From positions 1 to 34,576 of the forward strand of contig JAUUNJ010000003.1 in assembly GCA_030844625.1 (NCBI GenBank): DNA of 34,576 bases, read 5' to 3'. The notes beneath the pieces are model-generated. The model was not told the origin of the DNA. It did not search any database and saw only the letters and a program-made list of their open reading frames with translations. The position numbers and the translations under genes are program-made. Source of the stretch: Roseburia sp. (GTDB lineage Bacteria; Bacillota; Clostridia; Lachnospirales; Lachnospiraceae). Within the stretch, counting starts at the first letter, position 1, and every line of letters starts with the position of its first letter. Below are positions 1 through 8,567 of the stretch, piece after piece.

Positions 1-47
1 TTATCCCAAATCTTCAATTAAATTTGGAACGGTATGTTATTCATCGC

Positions 48-113
48 TTACTTTGCTTCATCCCGTTTTCCTTTAATAAATTCTTGTATAGCACCAATGA
101 TTGTCTTGTCCAT
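48..113 (-). CDS. Possible 21-residue amphipathic peptide ORF
   Basis: A short ATG-to-TAA frame downstream of the XRE regulator gene encodes 21 residues beginning MDKTIIGAIQEF and ending in a lysine/arginine-rich tail. A GGAGGG stretch sits 3-4 bases before the ATG, which is closer than usual. Hydrophobic and charged residues alternate as in an amphipathic helix, but nothing shows that it is translated. It lies beyond the terminator-like hairpin of the regulator gene. A second, even shorter frame (MNNIPFQI) follows at 44-18. No family is recognised, and this may be chance. Confidence 0.25.
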   Translation of the reverse strand: MDKTIIGAIQEFIKGKRDEAK

Positions 114-122
114 TTTCCCTCC

Positions 123-153
123 ATAAAAAGAAAAGGCCATTAAAAAATGACCT
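123..153 (-). terminator. Rho-independent terminator of the XRE regulator gene
   Basis: An 8-bp inverted repeat (134-141 with 146-153, one G:U pair, 4-base loop) is followed on the minus strand by a T-rich tract (TTTTCTTTTTAT). The hairpin overlaps the stop codon of the regulator. This is a compact intrinsic terminator, as expected for a single-gene transcript. Confidence 0.6.
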
Positions 154-493
154 AATTCTCCGCTATCAATTCCTGTACATCGCAATATACATCCAATAAA
201 TCTAAAATATACGCTTTAGTGTCAGCATGACTGAATTCACCTCGACACTCTATACAACCTGCAGCATGATACTTTTCCTCAGACCTTGGCATATAAAGAT
301 CTTCAACTGTAGTCTGCAACTCCTCAGCAATATCACGTTTTTCATCTTCATCCAAAAAAAGACGACCATCCATAATCTTCCATAAATCATATTTGGAATA
401 ACCAAGATGCTCTGCTACCGTCTGTTCACTTAAATTCTTGTCAGAAATGAACAGTTTAACATTATTCCCGAACACCCTATTCTTTTCATTCAT
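152..493 (-). CDS. Small XRE-type helix-turn-helix regulator
   Basis: The protein is about 113 residues long. Its N-terminal half reads as an XRE/HTH_3 DNA-binding domain: NVKLFISDKNLSEQTVAEHLG followed by a recognition-helix-like YSKYDLWKIMDG. The C-terminal part has a C-x2-C pair (GCIECRGEF), which could bind metal or form a disulfide, and a helical tail. I chose the ATG at 493 because GGAG lies 8 bases upstream; the in-frame ATG at 511 has no ribosome site. The gene stands alone with its own promoter (576-604), a palindrome in the leader (527-545) and a terminator. That layout suggests an autoregulated repressor. The target genes are unknown; the neighbouring acylation operon is possible but not shown. 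Confidence 0.75.
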   Translation of the reverse strand: MNEKNRVFGNNVKLFISDKNLSEQTVAEHLGYSKYDLWKIMDGRLFLDEDEKRDIAEELQTTVEDLYMPRSEEKYHAAGCIECRGEFSHADTKAYILDLLDVYCDVQELIAEN

Positions 494-526
494 ATGATTC
501 ACTCCATTCATCCATTTTAATTCATC

Positions 527-545
527 ATATGTAATATTTACATAT
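527..545. promoter_or_regulatory. Palindromic operator candidate before the XRE gene
   Basis: ATATGTAA-TAT-TTACATAT is a perfect inverted repeat with 8-bp arms and a 3-base centre. It lies between the predicted transcription start (about 569) and the start codon of the XRE regulator. Symmetric AT-rich sites of this size are typical of dimeric HTH repressors, so autoregulation is the simplest reading. Confidence 0.5.
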
Positions 546-575
546 ACTATACAAACTTCAACCCCAAAAAATATT

Positions 576-604
576 ATTATACGTCAGACTTTGTTTTATG
601 TCAA
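576..604 (-). promoter_or_regulatory. Consensus sigma-70 promoter for the XRE regulator
   Basis: On the minus strand TTGACA (604-599) is separated by exactly 17 bases from TATAAT (581-576). Both hexamers match the consensus perfectly. Transcription would start near 569 and run left through the palindrome into the regulator gene. Confidence 0.85.
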
Positions 605-631
605 TAAAGCTACACACCTATAAATATAATA

Positions 632-657
632 GCATTTAGACTCTTTTTTGTAAATGC
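632..657 (-). terminator. Weak hairpin, possible end of the acylation operon
   Basis: GCATTTA and TAAATGC form a 7-bp inverted repeat with a 12-base loop. On the minus strand it is followed by the AT-rich stretch TATTATATTTATAG rather than a clean T tract. It lies after the decayed gene at 679-1300 and just before the XRE promoter, a sensible place for an operon end. Support is weak. Confidence 0.3.
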
Positions 658-678
658 CATTAAAAATCCTATTTTTTC

Positions 679-1300
679 CTATTCACCATCAACTACAACA
701 TTACCTAAAACAGCAATCTGGTAACGGCTGCAAAGTTCTGTTTCTTTTTTGATATCCTCTCTAGAAGACTTCATTAACTATTCCACAAAAACAACTCCAT
801 CTGCCTTCGGTATCTGCAATAAGACCGACCAAAATATATTTTGCGCTAAAATAGCTCGTCTTTGCCGTATTATCAACTGTAATCTGGCTATCTGTGCCAT
901 TATTCTCTTGTTCCATTGAATCATCCAAAGGTTTTGTTAAAAGTTTGAAATATGTAATCTGATCCTCTGTGAATCCAATTGTCACATTGTTCATATAAGA
1001 ATAGGCACTATTCATCGCAGAAACAATATTCATTTTCTCATTACTTATATTGCTATCACCAGACAAATAATACTGCTCTGAAATATTTTGTATAGAACAT
1101 GTGCCAAATGTCTGCTGTATTTCTTCTTCTGACAGATTTTCCTTTGCATTTTCAATCTACGTCTCTGCTTCATCCGTTGCAATACAACGGTTTCCATCTC
1201 CCTCAAATGCAAATCCAACATCTAATTATTCTCCATAACAATTCTCTGTGAATTCTCAATATATGCAAAGCCACCGTCTTTGGTACTATTCAAACAAAAT
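679..1300 (-). pseudogene. Decayed gene of unknown function
   Basis: A protein-like reading can be followed on the minus strand from just after the thioesterase stop to about 679, but it is broken repeatedly. An in-frame TAG follows IVMENN, with a frame change before GFAFEGDGNRC. Another TAG follows TDEAET, near 1157. A final shift moves from IVNEVF to EDIKKETELCSRYQ. The longest uninterrupted part (1066-761) reads MSGDSNISNEKMN and continues for 101 residues. Composition (many N, S, T, E) suggests a secreted or lipoprotein-like product in the intact ancestor. No family is recognised and no start codon is left. It is not expected to be functional. Confidence 0.5.
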
Positions 1301-1317
1301 TTTCTTTCCACGCCATA

Positions 1318-2031
1318 TCACACATTCCATTCTAAATCCACGGAAAGCTGCCTAGAGATTACAATGTTTATTTTACTTATATTTAATGAATCATCTAAGA
1401 AAAAATGGGCTCCTTCACACTCAACGCAACTACATATATTACTAGTATATCTCTGCCATCCACTCATTCTTTGCACTAATGAATCATGTACTCCACTAAT
1501 ACATATAATCCTTACATTTATCTTTTCAGAAAGCTTTGGCATTGTCTCATAGTTACTTAAAATGCTGAAATCATTTCTAATAGACGGCAAAAGTTCCTCT
1601 TCAAAGAATTCACTATCAAGCACTTTGAGCGGAATTTGTCTAATTTCATTTAAAAATTTCTTTATACCATCATTATTTTCAAACGTAATTTTCTGATAAT
1701 CAATCTCATCAGGCGGCATACATGCTAGTAAAAATAATGCTTTAACACTAAATCCATGATCCAATAATCGCACTGCAATCTCGTAAGCAACTATAGCTCC
1801 CATACTGTGCCCCAATAAAAATATATCATCAGTCTCCGTTACAATTTCTTCTATTTCAGAATAAAGACTTTCGATACAATCTTCCATAGAAGCATACATC
1901 CGCTCTTCATATCGAGTCCAATGTCCACTATATTCCATGCTATATATTTTGCAGTCTAGATTCTTAATGATTTTATTAAAATTATTAGCATTTCCTCCAG
2001 CACACGGAAAAGTAATCAGTTTTTTGCTCAT
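1318..2031 (-). CDS. Type II thioesterase (alpha/beta hydrolase)
   Basis: At 237 residues this is the normal length for the GrsT/SrfAD-type external thioesterases that hydrolyse acyl groups from carrier proteins. The family motifs are complete: an N-terminal FPCAGGNANNF oxyanion segment, the nucleophile elbow GHSMG (Ser76), Asp183 in SGVHDS and His209 in EGAHFF. It overlaps the upstream SGNH gene by ATGA and is the last gene of the acylation operon. Its likely partner is the stand-alone ACP at 5149-5391. It would either clear mis-acylated ACP or release a product. Family assignment is firm; the substrate is inference. Confidence 0.85.
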   Translation of the reverse strand: MSKKLITFPCAGGNANNFNKIIKNLDCKIYSMEYSGHWTRYEERMYASMEDCIESLYSEIEEIVTETDDIFLLGHSMGAIVAYEIAVRLLDHGFSVKALFLLACMPPDEIDYQKITFENNDGIKKFLNEIRQIPLKVLDSEFFEEELLPSIRNDFSILSNYETMPKLSEKINVRIICISGVHDSLVQRMSGWQRYTSNICSCVECEGAHFFLDDSLNISKINIVISRQLSVDLEWNV

Positions 2032-3575
2032 TTTCTTCCAATCTTAATAATCCCATCCTCAACATATAAATACACCGCATCTACCACCGTTCGATGGTAA
2101 TTATCAAAAACAACCATATTTATATTTGAACTATTGCCACAACTATAATTAATGCCATCAATATAAATTGCTGCAATTGAATTATTATTATCTACAGTGC
2201 AAGGTACTGTCTGTTGATTGTGCCCTATATTGACAGTAACAGAAGAGTTTCCATCTGCATTTGAACCAATCACTTCCGCATTTCTAACAATTTTAATGTA
2301 ATTTTCCACCCCATAGATGTCATATAAATTAAGTTGATGTAGCAAAGAAGTGTACTGCGGTTCTAGATCAATTGTGGAAAAGCCACAATGACCAGTAGTA
2401 ATGACAGTAAATCGCTCATCATTTGCCAATGCAGCCCAAACTACAAAATCATCCTCACTCTTTATGGTCTCTGCAATTTCAAATGCACCGTTTGCATTCT
2501 CAATCAAATTTTGCACAGCTACTTGTGAACTATCAGCAGTCAACGCATAGTTTTCTGCTAATGTTTGCCACTCACTGTAAGCTGCATCACCTCTATGATC
2601 TGGCAGATTATAATTCTGGGAAAGATAATTTCCCAGAAAATCTGTGTATTTTCTAGCTCCCAAAGAGTTAACATGATTAATATTGTAGAAATCTGTCGAA
2701 AAATCTATCCCCATCTCATCATAATAATCATTTGTATTTAGAAAATCATATCCATACCCAGATACAATGTCACTCATAGTATTATATTTAGCATAATCTT
2801 CAGCTGTTATAGAATATGGGCAAACAACAAACAGAGCATTTAAATCATTTTCTTTCAAATAATCTAGTAACTCTATAAGAGTTTTTTCGTCGTTTTCAAG
2901 TAGTTCAGTCCGCTTATTAGTCTTTACATTCTCAGGTTCTTCCAGATAACACCAAGCAGTTTGAATTTGCCCTCCTTTATAATCACACCTCATTGAATTA
3001 TCTATCAATTGCCACGCTGTTGCATTCTGTAATGCATCATAATTTGTATGATACTTAGCAATATCAAAATATAATGCTACTTCGTCTGTCTCTAATGATC
3101 TATTATTCAAAAAAGTATTAATAAGTTCAAAACGGTTTCGTCCCATATCAAGGGCATCCGATGTAACCCTCAAACCGACTTCACTACCTGCTTCGTCATA
3201 GTATTGATACGCTCTAACTCCTATGACATAAAGGTCTGGATTCTGGTATTGCTGGGCATATTTAACATATGCCAAGATATTCTCTGCCTGAATTGAATTT
3301 GCCGCCAAGTCATATGATGTGAATCCACAATCACTATATGCATGTAGCGGTTCCCAATATGCAAAAGCCGCACTTCCTCCAATATAAATTACATCAAGAG
3401 AATTTTCCTTTTCTTCCTTTATACCAACAACTGAAATTCTATCGTAGTAATTATATTGATTTCCCCTGAACAAATATGTCAAAGCTAAAAATATATGAAT
3501 AATAATTACAAGAAATACAATTGCACCTATAAATTTTACAATCTTTATTTTGTTCGTACATAATAATTCTTTCAC
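2028..3575 (-). CDS. Membrane-anchored SGNH/DltD-AlgJ-like acyl transfer protein
   Basis: The 515-residue protein has a single N-terminal membrane segment (about residues 14-36) and a large outer domain. An SGNH block I lies right after the membrane anchor (VIYIGGSAAFAYWEP, Ser68), and a block V-like stretch is at DFYNINHVNSLGA (Asp295, His301). Proteins of this shape paired with an MBOAT (DltD, AlgJ/AlgX, PatB) complete O-acyl transfer to cell-surface polymers. The start is GTG at 3575, supported by GGTGGAG five bases upstream. It follows the MBOAT gene by 12 bases and overlaps the thioesterase gene by 4. The C-terminal third (about residues 350-515) is not a domain I recognise; it has a segment like LANDERFTVITTGHCGF and may bind the acceptor. 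Confidence 0.75.
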   Translation of the reverse strand: MKELLCTNKIKIVKFIGAIVFLVIIIHIFLALTYLFRGNQYNYYDRISVVGIKEEKENSLDVIYIGGSAAFAYWEPLHAYSDCGFTSYDLAANSIQAENILAYVKYAQQYQNPDLYVIGVRAYQYYDEAGSEVGLRVTSDALDMGRNRFELINTFLNNRSLETDEVALYFDIAKYHTNYDALQNATAWQLIDNSMRCDYKGGQIQTAWCYLEEPENVKTNKRTELLENDEKTLIELLDYLKENDLNALFVVCPYSITAEDYAKYNTMSDIVSGYGYDFLNTNDYYDEMGIDFSTDFYNINHVNSLGARKYTDFLGNYLSQNYNLPDHRGDAAYSEWQTLAENYALTADSSQVAVQNLIENANGAFEIAETIKSEDDFVVWAALANDERFTVITTGHCGFSTIDLEPQYTSLLHQLNLYDIYGVENYIKIVRNAEVIGSNADGNSSVTVNIGHNQQTVPCTVDNNNSIAAIYIDGINYSCGNSSNINMVVFDNYHRTVVDAVYLYVEDGIIKIGRK

Positions 3576-3587
3576 AACTACTCCACC

Positions 3588-5147
3588 TTAGAATCCTTGA
3601 TAAATAAAATCTGTCGCATTGTATCCAGGACCATATTTTCCATATATTAAAACGATTATAAATAAGCCAATCCAAACGAGCCATCTAAACACAAAGCTTT
3701 GATTCTGTAACCAAATACGAGCATACCCATATTTTTCACGAAGTACAGCCACTAAAACCATCAGTATTGTAACAAATATAATTAAATTTATGTCTCCCCA
3801 GGTCACTCCAAAACTGAGTATACTGCCATCGAAGAAGATCCACGGGTTTGCATAATTTTTCACATAAATCACTCGAAGCGAATCTTTTAATAACGATAAA
3901 GCTCCAGAGACTCCAACGCTAAAGAATGTTGCTCCAACAGCATAGATTACATATGTTCTGGCTGACTGGAATAAATGCCACGAAAAACTATCCGTTTTCA
4001 TACCAAGCTTGGTTGTGATTTTCTGAAATATAGGTGCTAATAAATCTCCGAGCATTAAAATAACCCAATACCATAGACTTACTCCCACAATATATCTCCA
4101 ACCTCCATGCCAGATACCCATAACCATCCATAGTATAAACATACCGACTAAATTCACTAAAAATTTGCCAGGCTTTTTGCCAAAATTCTTTTTAGTAAAT
4201 TTCCCAAATTTAATCATTAGCTTTGATTTCAATAAAGGATATAAAACATAATCTTTTGCCCATGTTCCAAGGGTAATGTGCCACCTCTGCCAAAATTCTT
4301 GAGAAGTTCTTGAAAAAAATGGATTGTTAAAGTTTTCTGCTAGTTTTATTCCAAACAATTCCGAGGTTCCAAGAACAATATCCATGCATCCAGAAAAATC
4401 CGCATACATCTGCAACGGATACAAAAGTATGGCAAGCCAGGAATAAAAACCTGTATATGTACCTGGATCAGCGTTGATTCCAGAGACAATTATACCTATT
4501 CTCTCTGCCAACACTATTTTCTTAGTGAAACCCCAAAGAATTCTTTGGGCACCAAACGCAATATTTTGATATTCAAATTTATGCCTGTCATATAAAGTCT
4601 CAAGCTGACTATATCTGCTAATTGGACCGGTTGTGAGCTGTGGAAAATAAGCCACAAAAAGAAAGAGCTTAAACGGATTTTTCTGTGGAATAACATTTTC
4701 CCAATAACAATCAATAATGTATCCAAGCACCTGCAAGGTATAGTATCCCATACCAAGAGATGCTATCAGTTGTAGATTTATTAAGGAATCTAGCTTTGAG
4801 CTATAATGCCAGGTAATAAATCGAGATGCAAATGGAATCCATAATCCCCGTCCCTTTACAGTAAACCAAATCACAATATTAATCACGAGTGCAACAATTG
4901 TAATGGTCAGCAAACCTTTCGATTCTCTTCCATTTTTTTCTCTCCTTCTTTGAACCCAAATGGTCGAGATATATGCAATCAAAGTTGACGCAATTAAATA
5001 TCCAATTGTATATGGTGTTGCCGCAAAATAGTAAAAAACCAGACTAAGACACAGCAGGATAACCCACTGTGCCTTTTGTGGAATCACATAATAAATTAAA
5101 ACACCTAAGGTAATTAACACTAAGTAATAGAATGAAGTGATAGACAT
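3588..5147 (-). CDS. MBOAT-family membrane O-acyltransferase (AlgI/DltB-like)
   Basis: The 519-residue polytopic membrane protein has the AlgI/DltB layout: roughly eleven or twelve hydrophobic segments, the conserved FSGCMDI-type stretch (YADFSGCMDIVLG), an FNNPFFSRTSQEFWQRWH block, and the catalytic histidine in MGIWHGGWRY. MBOAT proteins take an acyl group from a cytoplasmic donor (an ACP in the Dlt system) and pass it across the membrane to an outer acceptor. It sits directly after the ACP gene (one base between) and before the SGNH gene, the same neighbours as in dlt operons. GGGAAAG precedes the ATG. That the ACP next door is the donor is inference from context. Confidence 0.88.
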   Translation of the reverse strand: MSITSFYYLVLITLGVLIYYVIPQKAQWVILLCLSLVFYYFAATPYTIGYLIASTLIAYISTIWVQRRREKNGRESKGLLTITIVALVINIVIWFTVKGRGLWIPFASRFITWHYSSKLDSLINLQLIASLGMGYYTLQVLGYIIDCYWENVIPQKNPFKLFLFVAYFPQLTTGPISRYSQLETLYDRHKFEYQNIAFGAQRILWGFTKKIVLAERIGIIVSGINADPGTYTGFYSWLAILLYPLQMYADFSGCMDIVLGTSELFGIKLAENFNNPFFSRTSQEFWQRWHITLGTWAKDYVLYPLLKSKLMIKFGKFTKKNFGKKPGKFLVNLVGMFILWMVMGIWHGGWRYIVGVSLWYWVILMLGDLLAPIFQKITTKLGMKTDSFSWHLFQSARTYVIYAVGATFFSVGVSGALSLLKDSLRVIYVKNYANPWIFFDGSILSFGVTWGDINLIIFVTILMVLVAVLREKYGYARIWLQNQSFVFRWLVWIGLFIIVLIYGKYGPGYNATDFIYQGF

Positions 5148-5148
5148 A

Positions 5149-5391
5149 CTACTTTCCCATCTCCAAAATGATATCTACCATTTCGCCAACATTCTTCATG
5201 GTTACGACCTTTCCCATAGGAATCTTAAACCCAAATTCTTCCTCCACGCCAACAATAAGATTAATGTGTTCAAAAGAATCCCATCCGTCGACATCATCTG
5301 CTACTGTTTCGTCATGAAGTTCTATAGAATCATCATCAAGAATCTCTCTAAATACTCCATTTAATCTCTCATATACTTCCTCTCTAGTCAT
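5149..5391 (-). CDS. Stand-alone acyl carrier protein
   Basis: The small acidic protein of 80 residues has the phosphopantetheine attachment motif DGWDSFEHINL (Ser39) and the four-helix pattern of ACP/DltC. Ribosome site AAGGAGG lies at good distance. Its neighbours are a MaoC hydratase upstream and an MBOAT downstream, with FkbH at the head of the same operon. It is therefore the probable platform on which an acyl group is built and from which it is handed to the membrane machinery. No fatty-acid genes are nearby, so it is unlikely to be the housekeeping AcpP. Confidence 0.9.
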   Translation of the reverse strand: MTREEVYERLNGVFREILDDDSIELHDETVADDVDGWDSFEHINLIVGVEEEFGFKIPMGKVVTMKNVGEMVDIILEMGK

Positions 5392-5417
5392 TTCAAATAT
5401 CCTCCTTGTAAAAAAAT

Positions 5418-5846
5418 TTATTTCATAACCAAGACTTTCATCTTGGCTCTGGAAACCTTCTTGTTATCTTGATTTTTGATAATTATCTTTAAACGAATCA
5501 TCTTAAGTGCCTCATCCTTATCAATAACCTCTGCAGTTACAGTCAATTCATCTCCTACAAACACCGGCTTCATAAAAGAGATTTCATCAAAACTATGTAT
5601 GAGGCTATATTTACCTGGCAAATACATTCCTGCAACCGTAGAATAAAAAGATGCTGTCAGCATTCCAAATGCGGCATGGCCTTTAAAATTCCCTCCACTT
5701 ATCTCCAAAGCAAAGTCATCCTCTTTATGCAATGGATTTTCATCCCCAGTTATCACTCTAAAAGAATCTTCCATCTCTTTAGTGATCAATTTTTTAAAAG
5801 ACGCTGACATGCCAACCTGTATCTCTTCGATTGTGTACTCATTCAT
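5418..5846 (-). CDS. MaoC-like hot-dog (R)-hydratase/dehydratase
   Basis: The protein is about 142 residues from the ATG at 5846, chosen because it forms an ATGA overlap with the upstream transketolase gene and has AAGGAGG ten bases before it. The hydratase signature GDENPLH (Asp35, Asn37, His40) is intact, followed by a hot-dog fold typical of single-domain PhaJ/MaoC proteins. The family adds or removes water at beta-hydroxyacyl thioesters. Next to an ACP and in an operon with FkbH, it could dehydrate glyceryl-ACP to an enol that becomes pyruvoyl-ACP, as DH domains are proposed to do in some polyketide loading modules. That substrate is a hypothesis. Confidence 0.82.
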   Translation of the reverse strand: MNEYTIEEIQVGMSASFKKLITKEMEDSFRVITGDENPLHKEDDFALEISGGNFKGHAAFGMLTASFYSTVAGMYLPGKYSLIHSFDEISFMKPVFVGDELTVTAEVIDKDEALKMIRLKIIIKNQDNKKVSRAKMKVLVMK

Positions 5847-6763
5847 TCTTTGCAAGCCTCCTTCAATCGCTGATATATACTTATTGAATCCAGCTGATTA
5901 ACTTTTCTAACCATTGCATGAGTTCCATATCCTCCTGCAAAAGTATCATTTAACCCAATCGGTATCACTCTTGCATTAAGACCATTGTAGACAATTGTCT
6001 CAGAAATTATACTTGCCAGACCACCATATATGTTATGTTCTTCAATAACAGCAATTTTTTTAATCTTTTTTACTATATCAAGAACTTCATTTTCATTGAA
6101 TGGTTTAATCGTTGTAACGTTAATAAGTTTTACTGAAATTCCGTTCTGTTCAAGCATCTCACAGGCCTTCATAGCCTCATCCAAAATACTACCAGTGACA
6201 AAAACTGCAATATTCTTACCATCTCTTAAACAATCACTTTTCTTAACATCATGAACATAACCATCCTCGAAATATTCTTTTTCATGATTCATGCCAATCT
6301 TGATATAGACCGGACCATCATGCTCATATGCTGTCTGTACACAAGCTGCCACCTGTCTTGGTGTTGCCGGAGATAAAATCATAAGATTAGGAATTGCTCT
6401 TAAAACTGATATGTCTTCCGTAGTATGATGTGTCGGGCCAAGTGAACTCCATGACAAACCACTTCCCATGCCAATAATCTTTACATTAAGATTCTGAAAA
6501 CACACATCATCCCTTATAAATTCCATCGATCTATAAGCCAGAAATGCACCTGCTGTAAAAACAAACGGTTTTTTCCCAACTGAAGCCATACCTGCTGCAG
6601 CTGCAACCATATTTTCCTCGCCAATTCCAAAGTTATACATCTGATTTGGAAAATTTCTTTTAAACATCTCGTCATAACCCGTTCCACTATCAGCAAGAAG
6701 ATGGATAATATCTGGATCTTGTTCTGCCAATTCCATTAGTTTTCCAATATATGCACTATTCAT
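5843..6763 (-). CDS. Transketolase, C-terminal subunit
   Basis: The 306-residue protein covers the pyrimidine-binding and C-terminal domains of transketolase. The activating glutamate region FGIGEENMVAAAAGMA (Glu49/50) and the GPTHHTTED loop are present. Split transketolases (separate N and C polypeptides) are common in Clostridia, and the two genes here are adjacent (3 bases apart), so they form one enzyme. The enzyme moves two-carbon ketol units between sugars using thiamine diphosphate. Placement inside an acyl/glycan operon rather than a pentose-phosphate operon suggests a specialised role, either delivering a C2 unit to a carrier or sugar, or supplying a precursor. Confidence 0.88.
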   Translation of the reverse strand: MNSAYIGKLMELAEQDPDIIHLLADSGTGYDEMFKRNFPNQMYNFGIGEENMVAAAAGMASVGKKPFVFTAGAFLAYRSMEFIRDDVCFQNLNVKIIGMGSGLSWSSLGPTHHTTEDISVLRAIPNLMILSPATPRQVAACVQTAYEHDGPVYIKIGMNHEKEYFEDGYVHDVKKSDCLRDGKNIAVFVTGSILDEAMKACEMLEQNGISVKLINVTTIKPFNENEVLDIVKKIKKIAVIEEHNIYGGLASIISETIVYNGLNARVIPIGLNDTFAGGYGTHAMVRKVNQLDSISIYQRLKEACKE

Positions 6764-6766
6764 CTG

Positions 6767-7597
6767 TTACACCAATTCCTCATCTGTAATTCCAAGTTCT
6801 TCCTTGAACACCTTTAATTCTTTTCTACCTGGTAATTTAAAATGCCAATTAGGGTTATTCTCCATGATAGAAACACCTTTACCTTTTATAGTATTAGCAA
6901 TAACCAGTCTAGGTCTTCCACTGTTATTTTCAAATAAAATTGTATCCTTAAAAGCTTCCATATCATGACCGTTCGTTTCCAACACATTCCATCCAAAGCT
7001 TTTCCATTTATCAGCCCAATTTGGAGTTCCAATTGTCTTTTCAACAAAATCCATTTTTTGAATATTATTACAATCTAAAATTGCAATCAAATTATCTACT
7101 CCAAAGGCAGGTGCAGTCATAATCGCCTCCCAAACAGTTCCTTCTTCAAGTTCTCCGTCTCCAAGCATGACATAAACCTTTGCAGGGCTGTTATCCATTT
7201 TCAATGCCATGGCAATACCGAGTCCCATCGACAATCCATGCCCTAATGAACCGGTGGTCGCTTCTACCCACTGACTGTCCCGCATACACGGCTCTCCACC
7301 TATAAGAGAATCCTCTGTCAAATAAGATTTATAAATCGCCTCTGATATCAGACCTGCTTTTTCCATTACGCCATAAAGGGCAAGACCCGCATGACCTTTA
7401 CTTAATATAAACCGGTCTCTATCCTGCCATTTTGGATTACTAGTATCATATTTAAGAATTCCCTTTAAATACATGGCATAAATCATTTCCAAGCTAGAAT
7501 AACAAGATGCAAGATGTGCCATTCCACCTTTATAGCCCGTTATAAATATCTTTTTTCTCAGCTCAAGCAGTTCTTTTTTTTCCTGTTCTGAATTCAT
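6767..7597 (-). CDS. Transketolase, N-terminal subunit
   Basis: The 276-residue protein is the thiamine-diphosphate-binding half of a split transketolase. Visible are the SKGHA histidine (His69), the TGSLGHGLS loop (about residues 115-123) and the GDG...NN cofactor motif (GDGELEEG at 146-153, CNN at 176-178). Its start overlaps the end of the acyltransferase gene by 35 bases. The only ribosome-site-like run, GAGG, is about 13 bases from the ATG, so translation may depend on ribosomes arriving from upstream. It pairs with the C-terminal subunit at 5843-6763. Confidence 0.9.
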   Translation of the reverse strand: MNSEQEKKELLELRKKIFITGYKGGMAHLASCYSSLEMIYAMYLKGILKYDTSNPKWQDRDRFILSKGHAGLALYGVMEKAGLISEAIYKSYLTEDSLIGGEPCMRDSQWVEATTGSLGHGLSMGLGIAMALKMDNSPAKVYVMLGDGELEEGTVWEAIMTAPAFGVDNLIAILDCNNIQKMDFVEKTIGTPNWADKWKSFGWNVLETNGHDMEAFKDTILFENNSGRPRLVIANTIKGKGVSIMENNPNWHFKLPGRKELKVFKEELGITDEELV

Positions 7598-8534
7598 TTT
7601 GTTTTAAAAACCTCGTAATTCCTAATGCTAACATTGCAACTAGCAACGTCCCAATATAATAAAATAAAAATCTCTGTTTCAAATTATCGGTAAGAATATT
7701 TGCTAACGAACCAATGCCCCAATGAAATATAAACATTGGCATTGATAATTTTCCCAAAAACTTAAAAACTTCACCCTTTATACAAGAAGAATATGTCACA
7801 CCAGAAATCATAAGCACACATATTATGAAAAATAATAATTCCATAATATTGATATAATCCTTATTCAAAACTGATACATAAATTGCAAACAACGCACTAC
7901 AAATTTCTATTCCACTTAAAATAATTTTTCGTATTTTCTTTTCAACGTTTTGCTTTGCCAAAAATTCAGCACAAAGATATGCTAGTGTTCCTAATGCCAT
8001 ACAAGCCAAAGCTCTTGCCATATCATTCGGCCACGCACGATCTGTATTTACTCCCTTATGTCCAAAATACAAAATTGGAAAAGTAAATGCAAATACTTTC
8101 CAAAACTCAGGTACTTTCTGCATTAAATAAACCATCATTGGAAAAACTATTAGCATTGCGGACAAATACCAAATCGGAGCCACACGCGCTGAACATATAC
8201 CAGATGAGGATAAATATAGTATTTCATACGGAGCATAGATAAATGATCTTATAAATGAGTGTATATCTCCTGTAAACAAATAATCTACATTATCAATAAT
8301 ATACTGAAGCAGAACAGCAATCACTGTATATCCAAAGAATCTTTTAAATTTATGAATTGTATAGATTAATGCTTCACTCCCAGGATTTTCTCTATCCTGT
8401 ATACTACTGAAATGCTTATATGTAAATATACCAGTAAGTATGAAATAGAAATCTACCCAAACCCAACAATTTCTACAAATATAAGAACCCACAAATCCTA
8501 TGTGAGAAAGGTGATGTCCCATTATCAACAGCAT
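7563..8534 (-). CDS. Acyltransferase-3 (OafA-type) membrane protein, apparently phase-off
   Basis: From the ATG at 8534 the visible frame gives 323 residues with about nine or ten hydrophobic helices. It has the family's early MGHHLSHIGF motif (catalytic-type histidines) and WVWVDFYFILTG. These enzymes O-acylate surface sugars. The family N-terminus normally starts 8-25 residues earlier, and here the missing piece QNVELLRFIG is encoded in frame just upstream but has no start codon. It is preceded by nine G residues (8576-8568). A TTG at 8608 with a strong GAGGTGG site would enter this frame only if the tract had 10 (or 7) Gs. With nine, that reading ends after 20 codons. The gene therefore looks phase-variable and OFF; translation from 8534 would give a slightly short protein with a poor ribosome site. 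Confidence 0.8.
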   Translation of the reverse strand: MLLIMGHHLSHIGFVGSYICRNCWVWVDFYFILTGIFTYKHFSSIQDRENPGSEALIYTIHKFKRFFGYTVIAVLLQYIIDNVDYLFTGDIHSFIRSFIYAPYEILYLSSSGICSARVAPIWYLSAMLIVFPMMVYLMQKVPEFWKVFAFTFPILYFGHKGVNTDRAWPNDMARALACMALGTLAYLCAEFLAKQNVEKKIRKIILSGIEICSALFAIYVSVLNKDYINIMELLFFIICVLMISGVTYSSCIKGEVFKFLGKLSMPMFIFHWGIGSLANILTDNLKQRFLFYYIGTLLVAMLALGITRFLKQNEFRTGKKRTA

Positions 8535-8567
8535 TCCTATAAATCTTAGGAGTTCAACATTCTGTCT

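Noticed and set aside
1280..1552. Plus-strand open frame of 90 codons
   Set aside because: It lies opposite the thioesterase gene, whose catalytic motifs are intact; this is a shadow of that coding strand.
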